From Dermatemys mawii (lineage: Eukaryota > Chordata > Testudines > Dermatemydidae), in NCBI GenBank assembly GCA_007922305.1, contig ML677343.1:33571753-33635752 (forward strand): a stretch of 64,000 nt of DNA, written 5' to 3'. The notes below the pieces were generated by a model. It saw only the letters and a list, made by a program, of their open reading frames with translations. It was not told the origin of the DNA and made no database searches. The position numbers were made by a program, and so were the translations under genes. Shown piece after piece: positions 11,872 to 32,195 of this stretch. Position 1 is the stretch's first letter. Every line of letters begins with the position of its first letter.

Positions 11872-12825
11872 TAGAATTTCCTGCTTTAATTTTGCATATA
11901 AGACCCATCCTGTAGCTTCCATTTTTCTGGGGCAAAGACAACTATCTGCGAGGGACATAAAACCTTGTGCTTCAGGACTTCAGCTAATCTCTCCGTATTA
12001 GGGAACAGGATGAGATCTTCCTTGGGGAGCAGATTATCCCATATCTGCCTTCTGTGTGGTGTCTTGCACCTTTCTTTGAAGCAGCTGGTACCAGCAGCTG
12101 TCCTAGACAGGATACTAGGCTAGCTGAACCAGAGCTCTGTGACCTTTTAAATTTTACATGCCAGCAATCTGGTTCCATTTGGTTTAGGCAGAGCCCATCC
12201 TTCCTGTTTAGGCTTTTCCTTTCCCAAAAGATTCCTCAGTTCCTAATAAACCTAAATCCTTCCTTCGAACACCATTGTCTCATCCACTCTTTGAGACCCT
12301 GTAGTTCTGCCTGTCTAACTGGCCCTGCGTGTGGCACTGGAAACATTTCAGAGAATGCTACCATGGAAGTCCAGGACTTTAATCTCTTACATAGTAGACT
12401 AAATTTGGTCTCTAGGACCCCTCTCCTATCTTTTCTTATGTTAATGTTACCTATATGTACCATGACCACCAGCTCTTCTTCAGCCCTATGCATAAGGCTA
12501 TCTAATTGTCTTGAGAGTTCCACAACCTTTGCACCTGGCAGGCAATTCACCATGCGGTTCTCCTGGTCATCAAAATTCCACTATTTATATTTCTAATAAT
12601 CAAATACCTCATTACTATGACCTGTCTCTTCCTAATGACAGGGACCCTCTATCCTGGAAAGATGTCCTCAGTGTGAAAGGATACTATGACATCATCTGGA
12701 AGGAGGGTCCCAACTGTGGGATTGGTTCCCTCCACCCCAGCTTGATGATCCTCTTCCCTGAGACTTTCCTCCTCCACAACAGCCCAGACATGGTCATTGT
12801 GAGGGGTGGAATCACTCTGCTTTGT

Positions 12826-13505
12826 GCTTGTCTACACTACAAAATTAGGTCAGCTTAAGTTAGGTCTACCTGCAGCCAACCCAGTAATTAAATCGGCTGT
12901 TGGTGTCCACACTACACTCCTCCTGCTGGTGGTGCGCATGCTCACCAAGAGCACTTGCACTGACTGAAGTGGGCATTATGGGGCACTGATAGGTGCACAG
13001 GATTCACAGCTGGAGCCCTTCTCCTGCCTCAGGGCTGGCAGCCCCAGCTGTGAGCCAAGTACCGGGCTCAATTTCACAGTTGTCATGCTTGCCAGTTTCA
13101 CAGTTGCTGCTATTTCACATTTCCTCTCTGGCTGTCAGGGAATGGGGCTCCCAGCTGGACTCCTGCCCTGGGGTTCACAGCCAGAGCCAGAGAGGAAATG
13201 TGAAATAATAGCATCCCTGAAACTGACAAAAATGTCAATTTCACTGCTGCTAGGCTCCTTGCTATGAAATTGAGCCCAGCACTGGTCTCACAGCACAGAC
13301 TGTCACTGGGCACACCACTTCTGAAAGGTTGCTGACCCCTGCCCTGGTCCATCAACCTGAGTGCTCTGCCTCTCGCAGAGGCGGAGTTATTAGGTCAATG
13401 TAGTGGGTATCTTACATCGGCGGGTGCACCATTCTACTGTAGAGAGTTACAGAGTTAGGCCAAGGTAAGCTGTCTTATGACTACCAACTCTAGTGTAGAC
13501 CAGGC
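12826..13505. mobile_element. MITE-like element with GTCTACACTA ends, composite
   Basis: The left end GCTTGTCTACACTACAAAAT and the right end TAGTGTAGACCAGGC are inverted relatives. The right section (ATTAGGTCAATGTAGTGGGT) matches the interiors of the elements at 20990 and 40198. A separate foldback at 13064-13277 interrupts it. Confidence 0.6.
13064..13277. repeat. Long imperfect palindrome nested in the MITE
   Basis: Outer arms GGGCTCAATTTCA (13064-13076) and TGAAATTGAGCCC (13265-13277) are exact complements. Inner arms at 13109-13133 and 13185-13212 (TTTCACATTTCCTCTCTGGC and its complement) match with a 3-bp gap. It could form a hairpin of about 100 bp per arm. Confidence 0.8.
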
Positions 13506-13916
13506 TTGTGTCCCGCAAAGTCTCATCTGTGGATCTCGCTGTCTCTGTTAGCTCCTCCATTTCAGAAACTCTTGTCTCAAAAGCTCATGTTCGGTCTCAG
13601 AGCCACGAGCTGCTTGCACCGAGTACACATACACCATTTGCCCACAAGGCAAGTAGTGGCTGTGTTCAGTGCAATAAACAGGATAGACCCCACTCTGCTG
13701 CTGGACTTCTGCCTGTGTTGTTTTTGCTCTTGCAGGGTTTTTTTGTGTTCTTTGAGTGTGTGGCAGTGCCTGTGTAAGAGTTGTTCCTGAACAGTTTTTG
13801 TTTATATTTGCCTTACCTAAAAAACACCCTGTGTCAAACAGAATTTAGAATGGTCTTTAGATACCCACCTGGATGTTTCCCAGTCAATGCTTTGTAAGCT
13901 GCTAATGGTCCAGTAG

Positions 13917-18094
<4,178 letters not shown>

Positions 18095-18129
18095 TGAGCA
18101 GGGGACTGTGTGCTTAGCCCATAGTTTCT

Positions 18130-18432
18130 CAGGGTACGTCTACACTACCGGCCGGATCGGCAGGCAGCGATTGATCCAACTGTGATCGATTTATCGCGTC
18201 TAGACTAGACGTGATAAATTGACCCGTGAGCGCTCTCCTGTCAATTCCTGTACTCCACTGCTGCGAGACGCGCAGGCGGAGTCAACAGGGGCATGGCAGC
18301 AGACGACTCACCTCAGTGAAGACACCACGGTGAGTGGGTCTAAGTATGTCGACTTTAGTTACGTAATTCACATAGCTGAAGTCGCGTAATTTAGATCGAT
18401 TTCCCCCACCCCTCATTGCAGACCAGGCCTCA
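18130..18432. mobile_element. GTCTACACTA-type MITE
   Basis: It starts CAGGGTACGTCTACACTACC and ends GCAGACCAGGCCT, a degraded inverted terminus. The internal hairpin TTTATCGCGTCTAG/CTAGACGTGATAAA lies at 18190-18218. Confidence 0.6.
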
Positions 18433-19164
18433 GGATGAAATAGCCTCACCTTCCTAACTAGGGAATAGTGCAACTACGATTGTGTGTAGCACGGCTGTGT
18501 TGTCAGTGTGATCCAGTACTGTATACACCTGGCCAAACTGGAGAAGGATTTGACTGGGGATCTGTAAACAGGAGAAATTCCCACCCTGCTCTGTGTACAC
18601 ACACCATAGATCATCTAAATTTACCCCCTTTCCAGGATTTGACTTTATGTGCTGCTTAAATAACCAAAACAACAACAAAACATAAGCTTCAGCTTCACCT
18701 TTCAGGAACTCTTCTGAAATGACTTCTAGTTCCCTATGTCCCAGAAACTCCAAGTTACTGCCCCTCTTCCAACCTAGGTGGAGCTAATGAGATCCACCTG
18801 GTAGCAAAAGATAGCAATAATTGCCCTGCATTTTATGTGCGGTTCTAGCTCTGACCATGGGATAATCCAACCAAGGAGCCCAATGTAGGGGGGAACTTGT
18901 GGCTCTGTTACAGGTTCTTTCTGACCTAGGCTGACAGGCATTTGTTTGAGCAGCTAAATCAAACAATTTATTTTTCTCTTCTACTGTGTCCTCCTGAGCA
19001 TTTCTCTTGCTGATCGCTGTCCGTGGGCCCTTGCGTTTCCTTGATGACATGTCTTCAACATGTGTGTCCTGGCTGGTCAAACTGCCTTCTCCCTTTGTGA
19101 ATCACATGCTCTTCAGTATCTGCTTTCATTTAAGGGTCTCAAATCCCTTTGTGAATGTGAATTA

Positions 19165-19300
19165 AACCTTAAACTAGCCTGTAAAGTATTACCCCACTTC
19201 AGAGAGTTTCGGAGACCTAGCCAAGACCCTACAGTCAATAAGTAGAGTCTGGAATAGACCCCTGGAGTCTGATGCCTTCTCACTAGGCAACATTGCCTAA
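19165..19300 (+). repeat. MIR-like SINE remnant
   Basis: CTTCAGAGAGTTTCGGAGAC, CTAGCCAAGACC, GAATAGACCCCTGGAGTCTG and CACTAGGCAAC follow the order of the conserved 3' half of MIR-type SINEs. Confidence 0.5.
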
Positions 19301-19585
19301 GATACAAAAAGGTACCAGAATTTAAAAAATGCTTCCCCATGGAGCTCTTGCTTCCTCTCAGCCCTTGCTCCCAAAATTGCTAGCTCATGTCAGGAAAAAC
19401 TTCACTTATTTCCTCCCCCACCCTTCACTGCAGCATATACTGTGGAGGAACCCTGCCTCCTCCAGGCTCCTAGCATGACACTCAGTTGAAATGAAGTTAA
19501 TAGGGCTCCTCATTCTCACCTGGTGGCTAGAAGTTAGCTGTGCTCTCTTTCCTGACCCGTGTTGTATGTGTAATTTCCGTTCCAG

Positions 19586-19748
19586 ATTCTAGACTTATTG
19601 CATATTCAGGATAAGTTGACGGTACACCAATTCCAGAGAGTTGCTACCACTGCCCTTCTCATCATGGCCAGAGAACGCCCTCAGCTGGCAGTGAAATATT
19701 TACTCCGTCCAGTGCTAGCACCATTTCTCCAATGCTGGGATATGGCAG
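19586..19748 (+). CDS. TANGO6: TANGO6 exon 6
   Basis: 163 bp, residues 393-447, flanked by CGTTCCAG and GTAACG. It encodes ILDLLHIQDKLTVHQFQRVA, then TTALLIMARERPQLAVKYLL, then RPVLAPFLQCWDMA. This is highly helical, HEAT-like sequence. It ends phase 1. Confidence 0.93.
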
Positions 19749-20314
19749 GTAACGGTCCTTCTCTCTTTGTCATGTGGTCCCATGACATATCAGGCAAAAC
19801 CTCTCCCTCGAGAAGGGAAGATCAGTTTCTCTTTCTGTCATACATCTGTGGGCTCATCCCCCTGAAACAAATCCCATGGAGTAATCTCTCTGTGGATCTG
19901 GGGTCCCGGTCCTTCCATCAAGGGTTCCTCTTGTTTGACTAGCTGGCTGCTCAGTGTCTAGGCTCAAACTAGAATAGATAGAAAGAGGCATTGGTCCAGG
20001 AACACTTTGTTTTTATAGACTGCTGAGACCTCTGCCTCTTTCTGGTTGTGCTGTTTAAGGAACAGCTGGATGGGTTGTATTTGAGAGACATCCCAGATTC
20101 TGATTCCACCCCATGATAACTACATACGTTCCATTCTTAAAGAGGTTTGAGGAGCGACATCCTTCACAGAAATCAGTCACTCTTGTGCATGGAGGCCTAG
20201 TCTTTTCTGTGGGAAGTGATGGTAGGAGCGCAGTCTGTTTATAGTAAGGCAGTGCTAGTGAGATGGATGATATCTTCCTGTGTTAAGTCACCTGCTCCAT
20301 TTGCTCCTTCACTC

Positions 20315-20640
20315 ACTTTCAACCGGGTTGGGGGTCGGGAGGGCATGCAGGCTCTGAGCTGGGGCCAAGAGGTTTGCAGTTTGGGATGAGCCTCTGGGCT
20401 GAGCCTAGGAGTTGGGGTGCAGGAGGGGGTGAGGGGTGCAAGCTCTGGGAGGGTGTTTGGGTGCAGCAGGGGGCTCCGGGATTGGACATGCGATTGGGGT
20501 GCAGGAGGAGGTATGGTTGGCTGGCTATGGAAGGGGAGTTAGGGCTGAAGTAGGGAGTTGGTGTGGAGAAGGGGGTTTGAGGTGCTGGCTCTGGGAGGTG
20601 GCTCAGGGCTGGGGATTGGAGTGTGGCCTCCCACTGGGCA
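20315..20640 (-). repeat. G-rich hAT-type fragment
   Basis: GTTGGGGTGCAGGAGGGGGT, GTGCAAGCTCTGGGAGGG and GTTTGGGTGCAGCAGGGGGC resemble the interior of the GGGTGGGC hAT family in reverse orientation. No ends are preserved. The assignment depends on low-complexity similarity. Confidence 0.45.
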
Positions 20641-20644
20641 GCAC

Positions 20645-20808
20645 TTACCATTAGGAAAAACTTCCTCTCAGGGTGGTTAAGCACTGGAATAAATTGCCTA
20701 AGGTGGTTGTGGAGTCAGGGATGGTCTAGATAATACTTAGTCCTGCCATGAGTGCAGGCGACTGGGCTTGATGACCTCTCGAGGTCCCTTCCAGTCCTGT
20801 GATTCTAC
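20645..20808 (+). repeat. CR1 LINE 3' end
   Basis: TTAGGAAAAACTTCCTCTCA, GGTTAAGCACTGGAATAAAT, GGTTGTGGAGTC and CTCGAGGTCCCTTCCAGTCC, ending GTGATTCTAC. This is the end of the CR1 reverse-transcriptase ORF and its 3'UTR. Confidence 0.85.
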
Positions 20809-20989
20809 ATGTGGACCATGTAGCCGTTATGGCCAACTGGGCAGTTGCATGCAATAATGGAGAGCTCCTAAGTGTGCTCACCGTTCTAGCAATTTCAAAA
20901 ATTTGCAGGGTGTTAAAGAGGAGAAGTGGGGGCGGAGCTTCCAGTCTGCATGACCCCTGGGCAGGGGAGTTCACAACTGAGACCAGAGA

Positions 20990-21235
20990 GGTCAGTGTTG
21001 GGCATTGTGGGACAGCTGCTGGAGGATGTTAGGGCTGACATGGGTAGCACAGTGTTTACACTCATGCTGAATCAACCTGAATACATCAATCGTGGTTCAG
21101 TACCGCTCGGGGAGGTGGTGTTACTATGTCAGTGTAATGGAGCGCTTACATTAATTGGAGACAAGTTTAAGTGTGCAACTAGATCAACGCCAGGTGGCTT
21201 ATGTCAGCCTGTGTTTGTAGAGTAGACCTGGGGAC
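20990..21235. mobile_element. GTCTACACTA-related MITE
   Basis: GTAGCACAGTGTTTACACTC, GCTGAATCAACCTGAATACA and the right end GTAGAGTAGACCTGGG. It is a degraded member of the family at 12826 and 40198. Confidence 0.5.
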
Positions 21236-21440
21236 TGCTGATTTCACCCTTAACTCTTCACTCCCTTCCATCTATTATCCTAGAACCTATTTACACATGC
21301 GTGTTCCAGTGCTGCTCTACCAAACTGCTATGAGCGCTGACGCAATGTGCCCAGACAGTGTCTTCTCTTGCTCCCGGAGGCTACTTAGTGAAAGTGCCTG
21401 TGGCAGCAGAGTCTTGATGCTCATGCTCTGTGTGTTTTAG

Positions 21441-21523
21441 AGATGGCAGTGGAAGACTTACCTGCAGGGACTGTGCTGGTGAAAGAGGCAGAGCTCAGTC
21501 GCTGCGTGGAAGATGTGTTCAAG
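21441..21523 (+). CDS. TANGO6: TANGO6 exon 7
   Basis: 83 bp, residues 447-474, flanked by TGTGTTTTAG and GTACAG. It encodes EMAVEDLPAGTVLVKEAELS, then RCVEDVFK. Phase 1 in, phase 0 out. Confidence 0.9.
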
Positions 21524-23387
21524 GTACAGTATTTAATCTGGATCTCTAGACTGTGTAGCTGTTGCCTGAGGATTGAAGAGAAAACTGTACGTCAGAAGTC
21601 AGTCTTCAAGTGTGGGACCTGCTAAGCCACTTAATATGAATATTCTAAACTATAAAAGAGAACAAAATCTCCAGTGCAGCCTCAAGCTGTCTCTTGGGTT
21701 GCCTGCCTCTAAATCCAGCCCTGCCTTCTGGCCCTACAATCTATGAAAAAAGATGATCTGCAGTGAAAGTAGTTCCAAAAACGTTGAAGGTGAATCACTT
21801 TAGACTCCATCTAAAGCTTCGTTCTAGTTGCTGGGAGCAATCTCCGTTTATGTTGTGTCTGTGTCAAGATGCAATCTGTCAGGGGTTTCCCAGTTTTAAC
21901 CTTCCCAGAAGAGGGCTAATTCACACACAGCCTAGCTTTTACCATCTGTGCTTACCCAATGCATGGCAAGAAACAAGTATGGGTGTAATTCCTCTCTTTC
22001 GTGATGCATTCCTTCCATCTGGGGGAGTACCTCTCAAGGGAATAGTGAGAGAGAAATATAAAGTTCTCCTTACCTCCGCCACTGTTAGTACGTTTTCTCC
22101 TGGTGACAGAAGTCAGAGAATGGGGGGAGGTCAATAATGTAGTGCTTTCCAGATTCCTGATCCCATTGGATTCCCTTGGAGAAATCCTATAACATCCTCA
22201 GTCTAAGTTTGATGCTGTCCCATGTGCAAAGGAAAAAGTAATAGCTTAATTCTAAATTTAAATTCAGCTTTGGAGCAATGGACAGGGACCTTCATCTTAC
22301 TCTGCAACGTGTGGATTCCTCTGTCTTGTGTAATTTCAGCACTCAGATAAGTAATCTGGTCAGTAGTCACCACCCATTTTTCAGCATCATTACCAAGCAG
22401 TGTAATTTACTAGTGTGCTTTCAAGACCTGCTGTTGCATGGTGTAGATCAAGAGGAGAAGAAAGAGCTGTCTAAGTCTTAAAGCAGATTTATGGTGTTGG
22501 GCCAAGTGCTACCATGATGGTTTTCCTGCTCTAAAGCACAGGGTGTGCTCTTGTTCAGGTTATAAGAGATGGGCGGGATCAGTCAAACTCAAGAGGACAA
22601 GAAAATTGATGGAAACATGAGCTTATTACCCTAATGGGCCTGTCACTGTCAGCTTTTGCTGATTTGATTGGATTTCTGTCTTTAATGTTAATGCAGAAAT
22701 CTCAGCGGGCAAGGAGGATAGTGCAGACTCAGCGTCTTACGTGGAGCTCCTCCCAATAATGATTTATTGTTTTTCAAGCTGCTGCTAGAAAACTGCTCCA
22801 TCTCAATGGAGTCGATTGCCTCTTGACTGAAGTGCCACTGTGATGAATGCTATCCGAGGGACTCGGGGGCTCTTTGGAGCAGTGGGGACTTTGGGTGTGG
22901 TGGTCTGGAGTGCAGGTCACAGGGCTATGGCTGCGGAGAGGCATTCTCTTAGGTTGTTAAAGGTACACTGCATCCATTTGCTCAGAACTATGCACGGAAA
23001 TCTGATGTGGTGAGAGAGGCTTGGGCAGGAATCTTACTGTCTTCATCCTCTCTTCCCACATGTCACTTCTGCCCAATGAAACACTGTAGAGAGGATAAAA
23101 GGAGACAATGGCCATGTTGCCAGAAGCCTGAGTTGCAGCTGCGCAGTCCAAGTATGGAGAGCAGTGCTTGAATCAAGATGGAGGGTTGCATGCTGAGACC
23201 TGTAATGGATGGAGGCAGCCCGTTGGCCGTATTCATGGTGACAGAGGCCGCAGGCTGCACTGTAGAGCCCCATGGGCGTCCCTTAGCCCCCTGGTTGGTG
23301 GATCAGGAAAGGCCTAGTGGCTCAGCCAGGTTGGAGCTTGATCCTCTGCTGTGAACACAACAGCAAATGGCCTCTTTGGGTCTAGCA

Positions 23388-24126
23388 CGTTGGTTCTCAA
23401 ACTTTAACAATCTGTGAACCCCTTTCACTAAAATGTCGAGTCTCACAGACCCCCTCCTAGAAATGAATATTTCCAGGGATTTTCTCATTTCCCTGAGTAT
23501 AAATTATAAACTCAGTGACCTTGGAAATATAACATTTGTTTGTATGACGTGCTTACTACACACTATTTATTATTTTTTCATTACAGTATTTTTATTACAT
23601 TATGAAAATGGCAACACTCTTCCGAGATCTCACTTTCGTTGCTTGTCTCATTTTTTGAATGTCTGTTATAAGACAAGGCTCCTGTGTTTCACCAAGGAGT
23701 ATCAGATGTGAAACAGCGTGAAGGTATTTAAGAAGCCAACTCAAAGAGTTCCTCCTACACAAGCATTCAGGTCTTGAGCAGTCCAGGCAAACAGCACACG
23801 TTGCAACAAAGCTTAAACTTGTTCTTCATAATAATTTTTAAAACAATACTAGCTGCCTGTTTAATTTTAAAAATGGCAAAAAATATCCACTTCCCTTTCT
23901 CTTTCTTAGAAGGAGTCTTGAAGTTTAAATTTCCTCAGTGTGATAAAGATGCCTGCTTTGATATGCTTAGCTCTTGGAAGTCCAGGGGCTCCGGGCTGCT
24001 GGCCCTGTGCTGCCTGGGGTCTCTAGGGACAGCTCTGTCCGCCATTAGGGAATTTTTTCCCCGAGAACCTCCTATAACATTTCACAAACCCCCCAGGGTT
24101 CACGAATCCCAGTTTGGGAACCATTG
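23388..24126. mobile_element. hAT-like transposon with perfect 8-bp target duplication
   Basis: The ends are inverted relatives (left TGGTTCTCAAACTTTAACAA, right CCCAGTTTGGGAACCATTG). GTCTAGCA is repeated exactly at 23380-23387 and 24127-24134 and fits the NTCTAGAN-like preference. At 739 bp with no transposase it is non-autonomous. Confidence 0.85.
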
Positions 24127-24344
24127 GTCTAGCAGAAAAAAGATTCAAACCAATCTTAGACTGTTACCAGTCTGCAGTGAGCCAGCTCTGAGGCTTCGCC
24201 ACATGTCCTGCCAGGGGAACCTGTTCTCTGCTGTGAGTCGCAAGCGCTGGACTCGAAGGGCAGCATCTGGAGCGATGGAGTTTAACTGCAAGAAGCTCGT
24301 GATTGGATCTTTGGCCGAAGACTTGGCAGTCTGAGCTTTTAAAT

Positions 24345-25145
24345 CAGGGGTGGGCAGACAATGAACTGGATCTGGCCCACCAGCCATTTTAATCCAGCCC
24401 TCGAGCTCCTGTTGAGGATGGGGACTGGGGCTTGCCTTGTTCCGGCGCTCCAGCCAGGGAGCAGGGTTGGGGGCTGCTTCATGTGGCTCACAGAAGCCGC
24501 GGCATGACCCTGCTCCAGCTGGGGAGCAGGGTTGAGGGCAGCTCCCAGAAACAGTGGCATGGCTCCCCTATGACTCCTACGCGTAGGGGCAGCCAAGAGG
24601 CTCTGCTCTGCATGCGCCCCTGCCCCAAGTGCAGTCCCCACAGCTCCCATTGGTCAGGAACCACAGCCAATGGGGCCTGCAAGGGTGGTGCCTGCAGATG
24701 GGGCAGGGTTCAGAGCCATCTGGCTGCACCTCCATGTAGGAGCCAGAGAAGGGACATGCTGCTGCTTCCAGGAGCCGCTTGCAGTAAGTGCTGCCCGGAG
24801 CCTGCACCCCCGAGCCTCTCCCTGCACTCCTGCCCCAGCCCTGACCCCCTCCTGCCCTTGAACCCCTCGATCCCAGAGCACCCTCTTCTACCCCAAACAC
24901 CTCAGCCCCACCCCAGAACCCACATCCCCAGACAGAGCCCTCCCCAGCGCCCCCTGCCCCAACCTGGAGCCTCTCCTGCACCCTGAACTCCTAATTTCTG
25001 GCCCAGCGCCAGAGCCCTCACCCCAAACCAGAGCCCTCACCCTTTTCTGCACCCCAACCCCAATATTGTGAGCGTTCATGGCCTGCCATACAATTTCTAT
25101 ACCTAGATGTGGCCCTCGGGCCAAAAGTTTGTCCCCCCCACCCCA
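24345..25145. mobile_element. Complete GGGTGGGC-family hAT element with perfect 8-bp target duplication
   Basis: It begins CAGGGGTGGGCAGACAATG and ends AGTTTGTCCCCCCCACCCCA. TTTTAAAT is repeated exactly at 24337-24344 and 25146-25153. The 801-bp interior is C-rich in its right half, which creates spurious proline-rich frames. The window-start fragment 1-485 is the same family. Confidence 0.88.
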
Positions 25146-25514
25146 TTTTAAATGCTGGGATTGTGGCAGTGTTTTGGGTAGTAATGATCTGTTATAACTA
25201 GCTGGCAGGCAGAGACCAGTCAGGAGGCTGCTCTGTGGCTGGTGTTCATTATGAAAATGTCTTTGGAGTGCAGGGTGGATCCCTCATTAAAGGCAGTGTG
25301 CTTTAGTCCTGGCAGCAGAGATTAACAATGGAGACTTCCGCTTGCAAGAGTGCGGGTTTTTGCCGTGCATGTGTCATTTGATGCTAGAGTGGGAAGTGCT
25401 CCTTGGGGCTTCACCAGGAAGGCTTTGTATACCAAAGATGCTGGTTGGGAAGCACGGCTCCACAGGGGCCAGCATGGGCAAAACGATCTGTACCAAAATC
25501 CATGGTAGTAATAA

Positions 25515-25797
25515 ATCCGTGGTGCGCCACACCTTGAATACTGTGAGCAGATGTGGTCGCCCCATCTCAAAAAAGATGTATTGGAATTGGGAAAGGTTCA
25601 GGAAAGGGCAACAAAAATAGTTATGGGGTACAGAATGGCTTCCGTTTGAGGAGAGATTAATAAGACTGGGACTTTTCAGCTTGGAAAAGAGATGACTAGA
25701 GGGGATATGATAGAGAGGTATTAAATCATGAGTGGTATAGAGAACGTAAATAAGGAAGTGTTATTTACTCCTCCTCATAACACAAGAACAAGGGGCC
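25515..25797 (+). repeat. CR1 LINE fragment (reverse-transcriptase C-terminus)
   Basis: It corresponds to the CR1 ORF2 end: CACACCTTGAATACTGTGAG (LEYCE), GGCAACAAAAATAGTTATGG and GAGAGATTAATAAGACTGGG (ERLIRLG). It is broken by indels and stops and is not functional. Confidence 0.8.
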
Positions 25798-25867
25798 TTC
25801 AAATGTGCCTTTCACCCTTCCCTTCCTCTGCACTCCAGGCAGACATTTGACCCTTCTGTCTCCATAG

Positions 25868-30533
<4,666 letters not shown>

Positions 30534-30851
30534 CTGCTGACAGATTGCCAGCTGGGTGCTCCCAGCTGTGTGGATGGGGCTGTCATTGCTGGTGACCCTG
30601 AAACCGATTTCCTGTATTTAGCCTTATTTCTGACTGCCGTGCGCTCCCTTCCCTGGCAGGAGCTGACTCACGTGGCTGCAAAGGATGAGGCCGGCTTGGA
30701 TGCTGTTCCTCTCTCCGGTGAGAGTCTGGTGGAGCTGGAGCAATACCACAGTCAGCGTCTCGTGGGGCAGAAGAAGAAGCTGCTTGTTCTGCAGCTGGTG
30801 GCCATGCTGTGTGAGTGCCTCTCAGACACTGTGTTCACAGACATTGTACAG
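30534..30851 (+). CDS. TANGO6: TANGO6 exon 11
   Basis: 318 bp, residues 614-719, flanked by TTGGATGTTAG and GTAGGT. It encodes LLTDCQLGAPSCVDGAVIAG, then DPETDFLYLALFLTAVRSLP, and later VELEQYHSQRLVGQKKKLLV and LQLVAMLCECLSDTVFTDIV. The acceptor has a weak pyrimidine tract. The exon reads straight through without any internal splice being needed. Confidence 0.9.
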
Positions 30852-31232
30852 GTAGGTCATGGCCAAGCCCGTGGGCATGGCGCTGGGAACAGCACTGCAT
30901 CTGGGAAATGCCATCCAACTTGAGGGTCACAGAATGACCTTCAGGTGGGTCCTGTGCAAGTCTTGCTTGAGCCCCTTCTGCAGAGTGTGACATGAAGTCA
31001 GACATAGCTACTGCCTTTCCGTTGACTGAATCTCATGCACTGAGGTGAGGGTGCAGCAAGGAGAGGTGTTTTTCTTCTGTGACTGCAGGGGAGAATCTCA
31101 GCCTGAAATGATCAGGAGTTTCTCTCAAAGACTTCTGCTTGGGAAAACGAGACAGCGGTAGTTCTGAGCTTCCCACAGCCAGCACTTCTACACCGTTCAG
31201 TGGTGGGAGAGGCTGGGGCTGACTATCTAGAG

Positions 31233-31343
31233 CAGTGGTTCTCAACCTTTTTTCATTTGTGGACCTCTACAAAGTTTCAAATGGAGGTATGGACCCCTTT
31301 GGAAATCTGACGTTGTCTGTGGACCCCAGGTTGAGAATCACTG
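31233..31343. mobile_element. 111-bp hAT-like MITE
   Basis: The ends CAGTGGTTCTCAACC and GGTTGAGAATCACTG are inverted repeats with one mismatch. They are flanked by ATCTAGAG (31225-31232) and ATCTAGGG (31344-31351), a 7/8 target duplication with the hAT-type TCTAG core. Confidence 0.85.
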
Positions 31344-32097
31344 ATCTAGGGGACTTGCCAATGGTGCTCCTGTACCATTTCCAACAGCACTTTCTTCTGG
31401 GCTAATAAGAGAGCCAATATTTTCCCGCAGCCCCTCATTCCCAGAGCCAGTTGACCTTCCATTCGCAGTTTGAAAAATGTTGGGAGAATTCAGAAGCACC
31501 CTTGTTACCCAGACTGCAGAGGTGATCTGAGCTGCTGTTAGGGGATGGAAGGATCCCCAAGTTGGTGGAAATGTAATGTGATGACCAGATACCCTCTGCC
31601 TTATTGCCGTGGGGCCCCAAATGGCAATTGAGTTGAAACGCCTGCATGAAGTATGAGTAGTCACTAGTCTTCCATGCCCAGCACAAATTAACATTCGGGT
31701 GCTTCAGGCTGGCTCTGCACCAGCAGTTAAATGAGCCTCTTCACAGCGTTTTGCTGGTGGACAAAGAAGTGAACCAAAGAGCCACATTCATGTCAAGCTC
31801 CATTAGAAATGCAGGAAGCAAAGAGAAGATCAAAGGTTTGGGCTGCCACATGGAGAAGGCCCAAGCAGTCAGGCAAGAAATGTGCATGTGTTTTTAAAGC
31901 TTCTTGCAGAGAGTTGTGAAACATGGGGGAAAATATCGGACCCTATTCTTGACGGCAGACTTGTCATGGAGCGCGTGAGGTCTAATCCCCCTGCCTTGAC
32001 TTGAGTGCTTTGAACAGATGAAATGTGCCTGGAGAAGGAATAATTGTTGGGGGGCTGGAAACCCCCCAGTGCGTTTCTGGGATAAAAACCCCAATGA

Positions 32098-32195
32098 TTC
32101 TTTATGTACTGAATACTCCAGACGCTGCCAAGCGCTGTGCTGACAGTGGAGAAGGACGCAGTCCGTGCTGCAGAGAGCTTACAGTCAAAGACAGC
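32098..32195 (+). repeat. Old amniote interspersed-repeat fragment
   Basis: CCAAGCGCTGTGCTGACAGT and GAGAGCTTACAGTCAAAGAC match the order of the better-preserved copies at 45123 and 60404. Confidence 0.4.

Larger units (their letters stand above)
19749..21440 (+). other. TANGO6 intron 6
   Basis: Largely repeats: a G-rich hAT fragment (20315-20640), a CR1 3' end (20645-20808) and a MITE (20990-21235). Confidence 0.65.
21524..25867 (+). other. TANGO6 intron 7
   Basis: 21524-23380 shows nothing recognisable. It is followed by two complete hAT elements (23388-24126 and 24345-25145) and a CR1 fragment (25515-25797). Confidence 0.65.

Noticed and set aside
23774..24334. 186-codon plus-strand open frame
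   Set aside because: Spans the right half of an hAT element and its flank; no transposase or other domain.
24432..24986. 184-codon proline/serine-rich open frame
   Set aside because: Lies wholly inside the hAT element 24345-25145 and results from its C-rich repeats.
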